From positions 1,364,001 to 1,428,000 of the forward strand of contig OZ037837.1 of the NCBI GenBank assembly GCA_964035575.1: 64,000 nt of DNA, read 5' to 3'. The DNA is from Rhynchopus sp. YZ270_cl-10 (taxonomy: Eukaryota > Euglenozoa > Diplonemea > Diplonemida > Diplonemidae). The notes under the pieces were generated by a model that had not been told where the DNA came from, made no database searches, and saw only the letters and a program-made list of their open reading frames with translations. The translations under genes and the position numbers were made by a program. This document shows, piece by piece, positions 29,369 through 40,512 of this stretch; the first letter of the stretch is position 1, and each line of letters starts with the position of its first letter.

Positions 29369-32300
29369 ATGGGTCCGAAGAAGGCGAATGCGGACGGTGT
29401 GTACGATGACGAATATGACAAGCTAGAGCTGCGGGAGCAGATCATGTTACGACCCGACACGTACGTAGGATCGCTCGAGAAGACGACGGAACGTCTCTGG
29501 GTGTACAACGAAGATGCGGGCGAGATGGAGCAGCGCAACATCGAGTTCGCACCAGGGCTGTTCAAGATCTTCGACGAGATCCTCGTGAACGCTGCAGACA
29601 ACAGACAGCGCGATGCCGCGATGTCACAGATCAAAGTTGTCATCAACAAAGAGAAAGGCTTTATCCAGGTATGCAATTTAGTGAATATGACATCATGCAA
29701 AAGCATGATGTCATAAAAGGCCGACTTTTGAGAAGGGGAGGGGGAAACATGCAGCCGTGTTTTTTTGTTTTGAAGCAGTAACCTAGACCACGAACGTTTT
29801 ATTCTCTTACGGTACGGCCACTCATGGATACGATGAGCAAGAGACCCATCTTCTTCGAAAACCTTTATTTCCCTATCACGCGGGGAAGCACCTAGGTTTG
29901 CGTCCACCCGCTTAACGGGGGTATTTTTAAAACTGTACATCACCCTCCACCTCCCACAGGTGTACAACAACGGCGAGGGCATTCCCGTCCACATCCACAA
30001 GAAGCACAACCTGTACATCCCGGACATGATCTTCGGCCACCTGCTCACCTCGCGTAACTACCAGGCCGACGTCAAGCGCATGACCGGCGGGCGCAACGGC
30101 TACGGTGCTAAGCTTGCGAACATCTTCTCCACGAAGTTCACTGTTGAGACGAGCCACGCTGCGACTGGCAAATGCTTCAAAAAGACGTGGACGAAGAACA
30201 TGACCAAGGAAGGTGAGATCAGCTTGACCGACGCGAAGCCGAAGGACTTCACTTCGGTCACTTTCTATCCGGATTTTGCGCGCTTTGGGATGGACAGCTT
30301 TGAGGACGACACGGTAGCGCTGTTCGAAAAACGTGTCATCGACATTGCAGGGATCACAGACAAAAGCTTGAAGGTCTACCTCAACGGCAGCCCCGCACCG
30401 GTGCAGGCCTTCGAAGCCTACGTGAATCTGTACCCCGGCATGGGCGAGGATGCAAACAAGGCGTACCACCACGCAACCGACAGATGGCAAATCTCGATCC
30501 GTCCATCCAACATCGACTTCCAGCAGGTCTCCTTCGTGAACTCCATCTGTACGACCCGTGGAGGGAAGCATGTTGACCATCTTGTCCAGGAAACGGTCAA
30601 AAAAATTACGGATCAACTCAAAAAGAAGAACAAAAAAGTGGGGGATGTGCAGATGCGCAACGTCAAGCCGTTTCTCTGGGTCTTTGTCAACGCGCAGATT
30701 GAGAACCCTTCGTTCGACAGTCAGACGAAGGAGACGCTGAACACGAGCAAGGCGAAGTTTGGCTCGCTCCCTGAGATCCCTCCGAAGATGGTGGACGCGC
30801 TGTGCAAGATTGTCAACGAACGCATTCTGGATCGCATCAACAACCGCATCGAAAAAATCATGAAAGACAAAGTCGCTGGCGCAGGCAAAGCCCGCAACGT
30901 CAACGTCCCCAAGCTCGACGACGCAAACGACGCCGGCGGCAAAAAGGGACATCTCTGTACCCTCATCCTTACTGAGGGCGACTCCGCAAAATCGATGGTA
31001 ACGTCCGGTCTGGGAAAGCTTGGACGTGACAGATTTGGATGCTTTCCCCTACGCGGAAAACCACTCAACGTCCGCGAAGCAACCAAATCGCAGATCGCTA
31101 ACTGCAAAGAGGTGCAAAACATCATGAAGATCGTGGGACTCAAACCGGGTGTCAAATACACCGGGAAAAACATGAACCAGCTCCGCTACGGCTCGATCAT
31201 GATTATGACCGATCAGGACCACGACGGCTCCCACATCAAAGGTCTCCTTGTCAACCTCTTCCACTTCCTCTGGCCAGAACTTCTCTCCGAACCCGGATTT
31301 CTGGTCCAATTTATTACCCCTATTGTGAAGGCCTTCCCTGCTGGAGTAAAGGATGCGGACGACAAAAGCATTTCGTTCTTTACGATTCCAGACTTTATCG
31401 AATTCAAGGAAAAGCAGGCAGCCTTGAAGAAGAAGTGGACCTACAAATACTACAAGGGGCTGGGGACGTCCTCCACGAAGGAAGCCAAGGAGTACTTCGA
31501 GAATATGGAGGATCACCGCATCGATTTTGTGTACGAAGGCGCGGAGGACGATAAGAACATTAAGCTTGCCTTCTCAAAATCCGAGATCGAAGGAAGAAAA
31601 CGGTGGATCACGCAATACGATACTGCCAACTGGGTCAACTACAATGTGAAGTCGCTTAGCTACTCCGAATTTATCAACAAAGAGCTGATTCTCTTCTCCA
31701 TTGCAGACTGCGACCGTTCCATCCCCTCTGTCGTCGACGGCCTCAAACCTGGACAGCGCAAAATTCTTTTCTGCTGCTTCAAAAGAAACCTTACCAAAGA
31801 AATTAAGGTTGCGCAGTTTTCTGGTTACATCTCCGAGCACGCAGCATACCATCACGGTGAGGTCTCCCTGCAGGGAACGATCGTTGGGATGGCGCAGAAC
31901 TTCACGGGGGGGAACAACCTCCCATATCTTGCACCGTGCGGTCAGTTTGGTTCGAGGGCGACCGGAGGGAAGGATGCTTCGTCTGCGAGGTACATCTTCA
32001 CGAAGCTCGACCCCGTCACACGATGCATTTTCCCCAAGGTGGATGACCAGCTTCTCACCTACAAAGACGACGATGGCCTTTCCGTTGAACCAGAGTACTA
32101 CCTTCCGATCATCCCCACCGTGCTTCTCAACGGCACCTCAGGGATTGGAACCGGCTTTTCCACCTCAATCCCGAATCACTCCCCTCTTCACCTCATCGAC
32201 TGTGCTCGCGCTTTGATGAGCGATTCAGAACTCCCCGAGATCTCCCCTTGGTACAGAGGGTTTAAGGGGCCGATCAAATCGAAGGGTGAAGGGAAGTTTA

Positions 32301-34274
32301 CGACCGAGGGGGTCGTGGTGGCGGTGGATTCGACGGTGGTGCGGATCACGGAGCTTCCGGTGCGGATGTGGACAGACAGCTTCAAGGATGAGTTGTTGAA
32401 GAAGCAGGAGCGTGGAACCATCATCGAGTTTAGAAACCACACCACCGGGGATGATGTCGATGTTGACGTGGCGATCAGCCCTGCCGCGTTGACACAGCTT
32501 GGAAACACTCCTGGCGCGCTTCTCGAATTCTTCGGGTTGACCAACTCGCTTGCGTACACGAACCTCATCTGTTTCGACAAAACCGGGATTCTGCATAAGT
32601 ACCATTCCCCAAAAGACATTGTCAAGGAGTGGTACACTTTGCGTCTCAACGGCTATGTTGCGAGAAAGAAGTATTTAATTGCGGAGCTCAAACTGACCTG
32701 CAAAAAGCTTGAAAACAAAGTGCGCTTCATCAAGGAGGTGAACGAAGGGACCATGAGCATTCGGAACAGAAAGCGTGGCGAGGTGTTGGCGGCGTTGAAG
32801 AAGGGGGGGTACGATACCTTCGCTGCGGAGACGAAGCGGCAGGTGGCGAAGACTGCGATCTTGGAAACCGAGCAGCAGGCCAACGACGATGCCATGGAGG
32901 ATGAAGCCGAGAACACAGACACAAAGTCCGCAGTCTTTTCGACCCTCCCATCTGACAAATACAGCGATGCGAAGACCAAGGCACGCCAGAATGACGACGC
33001 AGAAGGCTATGAATACCTTCTCAACATGCACATCTGGTCCCTCACCTACGAGCGTGCGAGGCAGCTCGAGGAACAGCTCAAACGCGCCAAAGAAGACCTC
33101 ATCCTCCTCGAGAAGACAACCGAGAAGGAAATGTGGTCTGCAGACCTTGACGTTCTCAAAACCGCTGTCGAGCGCGCGAACCGCATCTGGGAAGAAGACA
33201 TGAAGGATGTGGCCAAGAAGGGCGGAGGTGGAGGAGGAGGAGCAGGAGGTAAACGGAAGGGCAAAGCTGTGAAGAAGATGCAAACCCGCCTCACGGATGC
33301 GGACGTCAAGGCGGCGAAGGAGACGGATGTTTCTAGAAAGGCGCTGCAGCAGGATCTGGACAAGGCTTTCAAAAAATCCGTCACGACCACGCGAGGCACT
33401 GAAAGCGGGAAACGCAAACGCAAAACGGATGAGGAAAATGAAGATGAAGATGATGACAACGATGACGACGACGACGACGAAGGCCAGACCCGCAAGCGCA
33501 TTAAAACAAACTCCGGATCGGCAGCAACAGCGCCAAAAAAGAAGGCGGCAAAGAAGGCCCCTGCCAAACGCTCCCGCAAGGCAAAGCGCGACAGCGACTC
33601 CCTGTGCGCCACGACGGAGGACACATCTGATGACAGTGACGACGATGATGACAGCGACGACGACGATGACGACTCCTCCGGCAGTGGTGACGACAGCTCT
33701 GACAGCGACGACGCAATCCGCAAGAAGCCCGCTAAGAAGGTCGCAAAGAAGGCACCCACAAAGAAGGGCGCCACCAAGGAGGAGGCGATGTCTGTGGATG
33801 ACAGCGACAGCGACGACGACCTTGACCTTCGCAAGAAGCCCGCCAAGAAGGCTCCCGTCAAGAAGGCGCCTGTCAAAAAGGCACCTGCCAAGAAGGCGGC
33901 CGCAATGCAGATCGATGACGACTCTGACGACGATGAGTATGTTATAAAAAGATTAGTGGAGCACACTCTAGGGTGGCTACACTAATACAACCAAGTTTTC
34001 AAAAAAAAGCGTTATCCCTTGAAAATAGTGAGCAAATTAGAGTTTTTTTTTCCCCATAAAATCCCCATAAATCAGTGTAGGGATCTGGAACTCCAAAAGA
34101 AAGAATTTTTGTTTAATACATTGCAATTCTGTGAACTGAAAGTATATGAATCTAACTTAATACATCTAACCATTTTCCCCTTACAGCATCCTCAACTTTG
34201 ATGTCGGCAAGAACCTTGGTGTGAGTGTCGGCAAGAAGAGGAAGACCATGGTGCTCGACGACGACTCGGACTAG
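29369..34274 (+). CDS. TOP2: DNA topoisomerase II, three exons
   Basis: Join 29369-29668, 29960-33936, 34187-34274; 1454 residues, the usual length for eukaryotic topoisomerase II. It passes one DNA duplex through a transient double-strand break, using ATP, in the nucleus. GHKL ATPase: LRPDTYVGS, DEILVNAADN, GEGIPV, GGRNGYGAKLANIFS. TOPRIM: LTEGDSAKS, PLRGKPLNVREA, DQDHDGSHI. Cleavage domain: GSRATGGKDASSARYIFT, with active-site Tyr778. The C-terminal 250 residues alternate acidic Asp/Ser and basic Lys/Ala-Pro stretches and end LDDDSD. Splices are supported by frame restoration at both introns. It is probably single-copy housekeeping and divides the family C cluster from the D/A clusters. Confidence 0.97.
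29669..29959 (+). other. Topoisomerase II intron 1 (291 nt)
   Basis: Donor GTATGCAATT, acceptor CACCTCCCACAG, phase 0. It interrupts the ATPase domain between GFIQ and VYNNGEGIPV. The frame stops inside the intron, so it must be spliced. Confidence 0.95.
33937..34186 (+). other. Topoisomerase II intron 2 (250 nt)
   Basis: Donor GTATGTTATA, acceptor CCCCTTACAG, phase 2. Joining gives D-ILNFDVGKNL..LDDDSD-stop. The unspliced frame would end at 33985. Its first part (33955-34005) is a copy of dispersed repeat R3. Confidence 0.85.
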
Positions 34275-34540
34275 GCAACGAGGAGTGGTAGCGTATAAGG
34301 GGAGGCGAGCGCACTGTCTCAAAGGGGGGAAAATGATGCAGATTGTTGAGAAGAAAAAAACACACAAAAAAAGAACAAAAAAAACAAAATAAAAAAAACA
34401 AGTGTCTTTGAGAACTCTGGGTTGAAAAATTCCCAAAAGAAAAATAAAAGTTGTTTTTTTGTGCGGTGGGGGCTGACAAGATAGCGTAACTTTAATACAA
34501 CGAAACAAAACAGAGCAAAACAAACAGACAAAAAAGACTA

Positions 34541-34600
34541 TAGTGGAACTCGTCCTGGGGTGTCTGCACTAATACAACTAAGATTTCAAAAATGAAACAA
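34541..34600 (+). repeat. Dispersed repeat R3 (three local copies)
   Basis: Consensus roughly GGGTGTCTACACTAATACAA followed by CCAAGTTTTCAAAAA, preceded by GTGGA.(C/T)(T/C)C. Copies at 33955-34005 (inside topoisomerase II intron 2), 34541-34600 and 35161-35220. A further shared piece (CACGAGAGG.TTAGGGT) follows at 34648 and 35500, so the true unit is larger. Confidence 0.75.
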
Positions 34601-35518
34601 AAAAAAAAATGAAATACCATCGTCGTGTGGGTAACAAAGTGGCTAAGCACGAGAGGCTTAGGGTCATCTGAAAAACTTTTTCATTTGTGCTTTCATCCTG
34701 GGGCTGGCATACCTGGGTCAGTCGGAGGTGCCTGTATCAGCAACTACCATTTTTACGCACACTCCTTTGAGCGGAAAGTGTCACGTCCTTCACTCACCCA
34801 AGTGTGGAAGCGCCAACGCATCAAACAACTACAAGAAGGGGGGTGAGGGAACGACACATCACACGTGACACTTTTTTAATTATTACCACGAAGCTTACTT
34901 TGAGAAATACCGGGTACGTGGTCGTACGTTGAAATACTCTTTTGTCTTTCATATCCTCCAAATGCACTTGCGTTTATAGATGCAAGTGAACGAGAACGTC
35001 TCCACTGTTCTCCGTCCCCCACTCCCTCCCCGTCCATTTAGGTTTAAACGTAATTTTATTTTTTTGATTCAAAAAACCTAATACACCCTCTACCCCCTCT
35101 CCACTCCCCTGCCAATTAGATAGAGAAACAGAAACATAAAGAGCACATAAAAAAAGAAGCTGTGGAGTTCATCTTCGGGTGTCTACACTAAAACAAACCA
35201 AGTTTTCAAAAAAAAAGCTAAAGCAACGCAAACAATACCGTTTGTGTGAGCCTAAGCCTGGACCCATCGCTTGAGATGGTAAATGTTTTTTTTTCAAACA
35301 TTACTGGGGGGGAGGGGCGAATAAGAGATGATGGGAGTGGATAGGAGATAACGGTTGAGATTTGAGGTTGTTTTTTTTAGCCTGTTTTCTTTGCAGGGAA
35401 AAGGAGATACTGTAACCGTATCACTAGTGGACTGTAATGATATTCTATGCTCCCCAAAAACGGCAAAATATTCCACGTTTTTTTACTAAGGTGACTATTC
35501 ACGAGAGGATTAGGGTTA

Positions 35519-35629
35519 CAGTTGGACAAGAAACTTGGCGGCCAAAAAAATTGGCGACCAAATAATATTGGCGGATTTTGGGGGTTTTCTTGCAATTGGC
35601 GACTTTTTTGGTCGCCACTTGTCCAACTG
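35519..35629. mobile_element. Tc1/mariner-type MITE (111 bp)
   Basis: Perfect 12-bp terminal inverted repeats CAGTTGGACAAG / CTTGTCCAACTG, a TA dinucleotide on each side (35517-35518 and 35630-35631), and inner complementary words TTGGCGACCAAA / TTTTGGTCGCCA. TA target duplication with CAGT ends is typical of the Tc1/mariner superfamily. Too short to code for anything. Confidence 0.8.
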
Positions 35630-35936
35630 TATCATTATAAAACTTTTATTTTTTACGGTCCACTATTGTTACTGTTACGGTACGGGTTTTCCTATATCCC
35701 CTACCCCAACCTATAGCTCTTATTTCCATGCTAAACAAAGCGAAGCAAAAAAAAATAAAAATGGGGGGAAAACGACTGATGATGAGGAATACACACTGTC
35801 ATTGGATATTAGTAGAGTTGCATGTGAAAGATGGCATGCAATGATAAAAAGGAAATTGAACACCGTATCCCAAACTCCCTTTTTTTTTCTGTTGTGGGGG
35901 CGGGTTGGAGCAGAGTCACGCTGCACCGACAGGTCG

Positions 35937-36046
35937 AGGCGTGTGCGTTTCACAACCTTCCCCTTTTGTCTTTATTGTCTTTATTGTTTTATTGTTTGCG
36001 GGGGTGGGGGAAAAGTAGGACGGGTTTCAATTTTTATTTTTATTTT
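35937..36046 (+). repeat. Dispersed repeat R2, copy b
   Basis: Second copy of the 12448-12592 repeat (GTGTGCGTTTCACAACCTTC, CCCTTTTGTCTTTATTG, GGTTTCAATTTTTATTTTT). Confidence 0.75.
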
Positions 36047-36423
36047 GAATGAACCAACAAAGGGGTACCAAGGCATGTCACTTAAAAGAATCACTTGCCG
36101 ACAGTCACTGTTGTGGATGGAAGCAACTAGGTGGAGCGCGCACACAGCGTAATGTTTCTTTCACACCAGACCTACCCAAGCCACGTTTTGCTTTTCAAAA
36201 CACACACAACCGTGTCTTGTCTCTCACTCAAAAATAAAATTTCAAAAAAAGAAGAAAAAAGAAAAATGACAACAAAAAGATATTCCTAAAAACAGAGCTT
36301 CTATCGTTTCCCTCTTCATTTTTTAATCTAGTAAGACACCAGAGCCACGAAACCCATCCTATCAGTACGTACCATCATTGGTATTCCTTCCCACACACCT
36401 TCCCCCACAGAAACACACAACAC

Positions 36424-37236
36424 ATGGAGGTGCGGGTCAAGGGTTTCGGCAACGAGATATACGTGGTCGAGGTGGGGGTGGACGACACGGCAGCACACAT
36501 GCGGCAGAAGGTGGCGTCTGCAGTGGGGTTGCCTGAAGACGGCTTTGGCATGAGCTGCGGGGGCGAGGTGGTGGACGAAGGAGACGTCGCGTACCTGAGC
36601 GAGATGGTGGTGCTGACGATGTCTGCTAAGCAAGAAGCGATGGCGTCGCTTCGTGCCTTGGGCGAGGTGGACATTACCGCAGAACGGTTGTGGGGTGCGA
36701 AAGATCCGAAGGTGGCGTGTTTGCTTCTGCAGGCGGAGGTTGCGACGGCGATTCCCCATCAGTTCTTGGCAACCTCATCGTTAACGACACTTGATCTCAG
36801 TGCTGTATCCATTGTGACTCACGTTGGCGACAGCTTCTTGGAACGCTGCACCTCACTGACAAGCATCGACCTCTCTGGGTTGCGCAGTGTGACGCACATT
36901 GGTGACGACTTTCTTTCCGGCTGCAACAGCTTAGCAACGCTCGATCTGTCACCTCTGAGCACGCTTACGCATCTGGGTCGCTTCAGTCTTGGTAGGTGCC
37001 ACAGCTTAACCACGCTAGACCTTTCGTCGCTCAGCAGTCTCACGCAGATGGGGGACAACTTTGCCACACATTGCACCTCGTTGCGTACCATCTACCTATG
37101 GAACTGCAGCAGTGTTGTGTCCAGCACAGTCATGAACGCCAGACAGTTAGGCTGCATGCTTGAGACCCGCCCGAAACGAAGCAGAGAAGAAGACTCGCCA
37201 GAGCACTCCCACAAACGGCAGAGGCTCTCACAATGA
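36424..37236 (+). CDS. Ubiquitin-like/LRR protein, family D copy 1
   Basis: Intronless, 270 residues. Residues 1-62 are the same ubiquitin-like module as the middle of family C (VDDTAAHMRQKVASAVGLPEDGFGM), here at the N-terminus with no B-boxes. The helical linker (AKQEAMASLRALGEVDITAERL..DPKVACLLLQAEV) also matches family C. Four LRRs of BspA type follow (LDLSAVSIVTHVGDSFLERC and so on), then CSSVV and a basic, possibly nuclear tail (RPKRSREED..HKRQR). The start ACACATGGAGG is the first ATG of the frame. Probably a compact relative of family C. Function unknown. Confidence 0.8.
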   Translation: MEVRVKGFGNEIYVVEVGVDDTAAHMRQKVASAVGLPEDGFGMSCGGEVVDEGDVAYLSEMVVLTMSAKQEAMASLRALGEVDITAERLWGAKDPKVACLLLQAEVATAIPHQFLATSSLTTLDLSAVSIVTHVGDSFLERCTSLTSIDLSGLRSVTHIGDDFLSGCNSLATLDLSPLSTLTHLGRFSLGRCHSLTTLDLSSLSSLTQMGDNFATHCTSLRTIYLWNCSSVVSSTVMNARQLGCMLETRPKRSREEDSPEHSHKRQRLSQ

Positions 37237-38172
37237 TGCCCAGCACTGCGAGTGAGGGGTATAGGGGTATAGGTAGGGGAGAACAGGGGATATGGGGAGG
37301 GTCACTCAATTATTCATATTTTTATAGACGACGTAGGAGTCCACTTTGTTATCATAACCACAACAAACATAAAAAAAGCAAGGATACTTTTTTAGCACCC
37401 TCTGTACCTTCTTTTTATTAGAAAAAGAATGTATATGAAACAAATATTTGTATAGACGAGTCCCGACTCAGATGGAGTTATTCGGCTGCTTCTTGAGTCC
37501 GGGAATAAATCCGAGAGTTTTTTTGTCATCCCTTTTTACATAGTGTTGAGAAAGAAAGGTGCCCCACACACCCCCCCTTCCACTATTAATGGATGCATTG
37601 GTCAGGTGCCGCTGCAGTGGCATACCTTGCCATTCTAGTATTATGGCTTGTTAAATCAAAGGTGAAGAACGTTACTGAACTTTTTGGGTTCATGATGGTG
37701 GTCCAAAGGAGTCGAAAGGATTACCTAAGCCGTACAGCCCCTTATTGTGTTCAGGGTCTGCCCCGCCCTCATGCTCAAAGGACGCATTAGTTTTGTCCGC
37801 CTGTGTTCGTACTTACCTTATGAACACCTCCTGGTGGGGGTTTCCTCACATTGTGAAAAAAACCTTGTATTTTGACGGCGTGACAGTTTCAGAGCAAAGG
37901 GTACGCTTTCAGAGCAGTGCGCTTGCCTGGTCTGTTGGTCGGGAGGGTCAGGGAACTTCATCCCTCCCCTCCCGATAGCAGTGAGCAAACGTGCTGAGTT
38001 TCCTCCTCACGTTAACCTGTTTTATATTTTGACGGCGTGACAGTTTCAGAGCAAGGTGCGCTTGCCTGGTCTGTTGGTCGGGAGGGTAAGGAACCTAGGT
38101 GTATATAGGTTGCTTTGTTAGGGTCTCTTGGTAGCTTCCGGATCAATGTGAGCACTGTACAACGTCACGAAG
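37237..38172. other. Spacer with a direct duplication
   Basis: 37868-37955 and 38028-38096 are direct copies (TTTTGACGGCGTGACAGTTT, GCGCTTGCCTGGTCTG, TTGGTCGGGAGGGT). The first copy has an internal duplication of the CGCTTTCAGAGCA piece. No gene seen. Confidence 0.7.
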
Positions 38173-38189
38173 TGTGAGCAAGCAAAAGA

Positions 38190-38261
38190 GTAAGAAGTCT
38201 CGCGTATTTTCTGTTCTGTTCACGTTTTCACATCTTTTGCATTTCAACAATGTGAGCACAG
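38190..38261 (+). other. Putative 5'-UTR intron of type I family A flank
   Basis: GTAAGAAGTC donor, pyrimidine-rich middle (TTCTGTTCTGTTCACGTTTT), acceptor GTGAGCACAG; 72 nt. The same words occur before 47205, 48633 and 52889. The decayed copy at ~2790 has GGAAC in place of GTAAG. Not proven by frame because it is non-coding. Confidence 0.4.
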
Positions 38262-38356
38262 TATCCCCTTCCCATTCTTTGAATGTCATTGACCTGAACA
38301 CTCGAGTTACGAAGTCATACAATACATCACAAACACAACAGACCCTGAAGAAAACA

Positions 38357-39472
38357 ATGGATGTGACCTTTGTGCTGGAAGAGTCAGGCGTGACTGCGAC
38401 AGTGGAGGTGCCGTGCGAGGCGGACGCTGCAGCGGCAAAGGAGGTTGCGTGCACGGCGCTTGCTGTCTCGCCTGCGTCTGTCGAGATGCGCATCGGCACG
38501 CAGGTGCTGGAGGGGACGTCCCGTCTGCAGGACACTGCGTTTGATTCAGGGGTGCAGGTTGTGCTTGCCCGCCGCTTTGCCGACATCAAGTGTCCTGCTG
38601 AGTGCAGTGTGGAGGCGCTAACTGGCCTGAAGATGAAGAATCTCAATCATAAGGTAAGTGGAGTATCGCTGTCACCTTGTGGAGCACTCTGCCTCTTTAC
38701 ACAGAAGGGAGGCTATGTCACCGGCCTCGATACAGACACCTTCATCCCTGCCTTCAAGTTCAAACTAGACATTAAGGTGTGCGGTGCACCTGCCATCTCA
38801 CGGTGCAAGACACGCTGCTACCTGGCGCGCAAAGACGGCCTACACGAGGTTGCACTTCCGGGAGGGGAGGTGCTCCGCAAAGTCGAAGGACCCTCGTACG
38901 ATGTGTTCGCGTGTGGCGGTGTTGTTGTCTCCCAAGGCAAAGACGGCGTCTCTGTGTACGACGAAGACCTGACGTTGCTCCGCACTCTCTCGCACGAAGT
39001 GTGCTGGGACGTGGCAGGGTCGCACTGTGGTGGGTGGGTCATCACCTCCTCCTGTAAGGAGCACAACGCCCGTCTGTGGAATGTGAACACAGGTGAAGCT
39101 GTGGCATGTGTGCCAACGCAGCATGGAACGAGCAAAGTGGCGCTGTCACGGTCTGCCTCTATCTTTGCTGTGGGGAGCTTTGAAGACGTGCACCTCTGTG
39201 ATTGGAGTGGTGCGGCACTGAGCAGCTTCAAGGAGGTGGGTGCCACTGCCCGCACCATGCAGTTCACTCCGTGTGGGAAGTATCTCCTTGTTGATTTTGC
39301 GAATCATTATGCTGAAGACTATTCACTGCACCAGTACGATGTGGCGACCATGTCTTGTGTGCGTGTACTCCCAGTGGCCTCTGCATTTTCATTTGCGATA
39401 TCGCCGTGTTCACGTGTGGTGGTTGCGAACTCTGGACAACACATTGTGACGAAACATCTGTACCCCTACTGA
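38357..39472 (+). CDS. Ubiquitin-like/beta-propeller protein, family A copy 3
   Basis: Intronless, 371 residues. The ubiquitin-like N-terminus is nearly identical to the other copies. The WD-like propeller has the blade HCGGWVITSS..ARLWNVNTGEAVAC and ends NSGQHIVTKHLYPY. It uses the type I 5' flank and the alpha 3' flank (stop followed by GTGATGTTTTGCGAG). The frame is also open for 61 codons upstream, but the ATG in ACAATGG is the one conserved across flank types. It is separated by ~7.7 kb from the main family A array. Confidence 0.85.
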   Translation: MDVTFVLEESGVTATVEVPCEADAAAAKEVACTALAVSPASVEMRIGTQVLEGTSRLQDTAFDSGVQVVLARRFADIKCPAECSVEALTGLKMKNLNHKVSGVSLSPCGALCLFTQKGGYVTGLDTDTFIPAFKFKLDIKVCGAPAISRCKTRCYLARKDGLHEVALPGGEVLRKVEGPSYDVFACGGVVVSQGKDGVSVYDEDLTLLRTLSHEVCWDVAGSHCGGWVITSSCKEHNARLWNVNTGEAVACVPTQHGTSKVALSRSASIFAVGSFEDVHLCDWSGAALSSFKEVGATARTMQFTPCGKYLLVDFANHYAEDYSLHQYDVATMSCVRVLPVASAFSFAISPCSRVVVANSGQHIVTKHLYPY

Positions 39473-39536
39473 GTGATGTTTTGCGAGAGGTTGTGTTTGT
39501 ATGCAGCTTCTCGCAGGCAGTCCACCCCAGAAGCAG

Positions 39537-40512
39537 TTGCAGCGTCTGTTTTGTTCAGGTGCGCGACTCTGTTCCCCTCTATTGGTACCAACCCCGCCTC
39601 GTGGAGCCTACCAAGCTGCGTCCACCCATCAAGCTCGGCAGGGGTGACACCTGGAATTCCGCAACAAAGCTGCACTTTGCACAGCTCTTCGCGTCGTACG
39701 GCGCACCCTTGATCTGCCTCGACCTGCTGAAGCAAAAGGAGAAGATCCCACGCGAGGCACAGCTCGGACGTGAGTACAGCTCCGTCATCGAAGGGATGAA
39801 CGACCGCCTCCCCCTTGAAGACAAGATCCGCTACATCGGGTGGGACTTCCGCAAGGCCAGCCGCGAGCAGGAAAAGGTCAACAACGAGATGGCAAGCATC
39901 GCAGAAGAAACCTTTGCGGTAACAGGTATGTTGACTTTGAGACCACTTTATCTCTCTCATCTTACGGTACATATCACCCACACCCCACCCCACCCCACCC
40001 TTTTGCATTCGACTGAAATGCGTTTACGCATTTCAGTCGAAAACTACTATTTCTCTTCAAAAAAAATTCCCATACCCCACACAGGGATGTTCACCACCGG
40101 CGGCAACGGCGGCAGCACCACCGAACAGACTGGCGTGGTCCGCATGAACTGCGTCGACTGCCTCGACCGCACGAACCTCGCACAGTTCTTCATCGGCAAA
40201 CACGCTCTCTTCAAACAGCTGGAGTACCTTGGTGTACTCTCTGACGAGGAGACCATTGTACACACACTTCTCGAGGTGTACCTGAAGATGGGCGACCAGA
40301 TCGCGATGCAATACGGCGGGAGCAAGGCGGTCACGCTGGGGCTCTTCAACCGCGGCGGGTGGGGCGACATCGCGACCTCTGTGGTGCGGTACTGCAACAA
40401 CCGCTTCTGGGACAACCGCAAACAGGAGTCGCTCAACATCTTCCTCGGCAACTACACGACCTTCGTGGGCGCCCACCACCACCTCAGACGACTCCAACGA
40501 AGACGACCCCTA
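39537..40512 (+). pseudogene. FIG4: Truncated FIG4-type Sac phosphoinositide phosphatase fragment
   Basis: Two exons (about 39558-39925 and 40085-~40500) give the core of a Sac domain: VRDSVPLYWYQP, LFASYGAPLICLDLL, then RMNCVDCLDRTNLAQF with the CX5R catalytic Cys-Arg, QYGGSKAV and RKQESLNIFLG. The order and the QYGGS motif favour FIG4, which acts on PI(3,5)P2 on endolysosomes. Roughly the first 250 residues and the C-terminal third expected for FIG4 are absent. The left edge abuts the 3' flank of family A copy 3 just before a TTTTGTTCAG acceptor. The right edge abuts an LRR fragment. So an exon block was captured between two amplifying families. The catalytic motif itself looks intact. Confidence 0.85.
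39926..40084 (+). other. Intron in FIG4 fragment with perfect hairpin
   Basis: Donor GTATGTTGAC, acceptor CCCACACAG; 159 nt, phase 0, no in-frame stop. It contains a perfect 15-bp stem with a TTTA loop (40008-40041, arm TTCGACTGAAATGCG). A related sequence at 61969-62003 lacks the perfect symmetry. Confidence 0.9.

Larger units (their letters stand above)
34275..36423. other. 2.1-kb repeat-rich spacer
   Basis: No gene recognised. It contains A-rich runs (34345-34400), R3 repeat copies at 34541-34600 and 35161-35220, a Tc1/mariner-type MITE (35519-35629), repeat R2 copy b (35937-36046) and T/A-rich sequence before the next gene. Confidence 0.7.

Noticed and set aside
33046-33966. Minus-strand Ser-rich frame of 306 codons
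   Set aside because: It is the antisense of the Asp/Lys-rich topoisomerase II tail.
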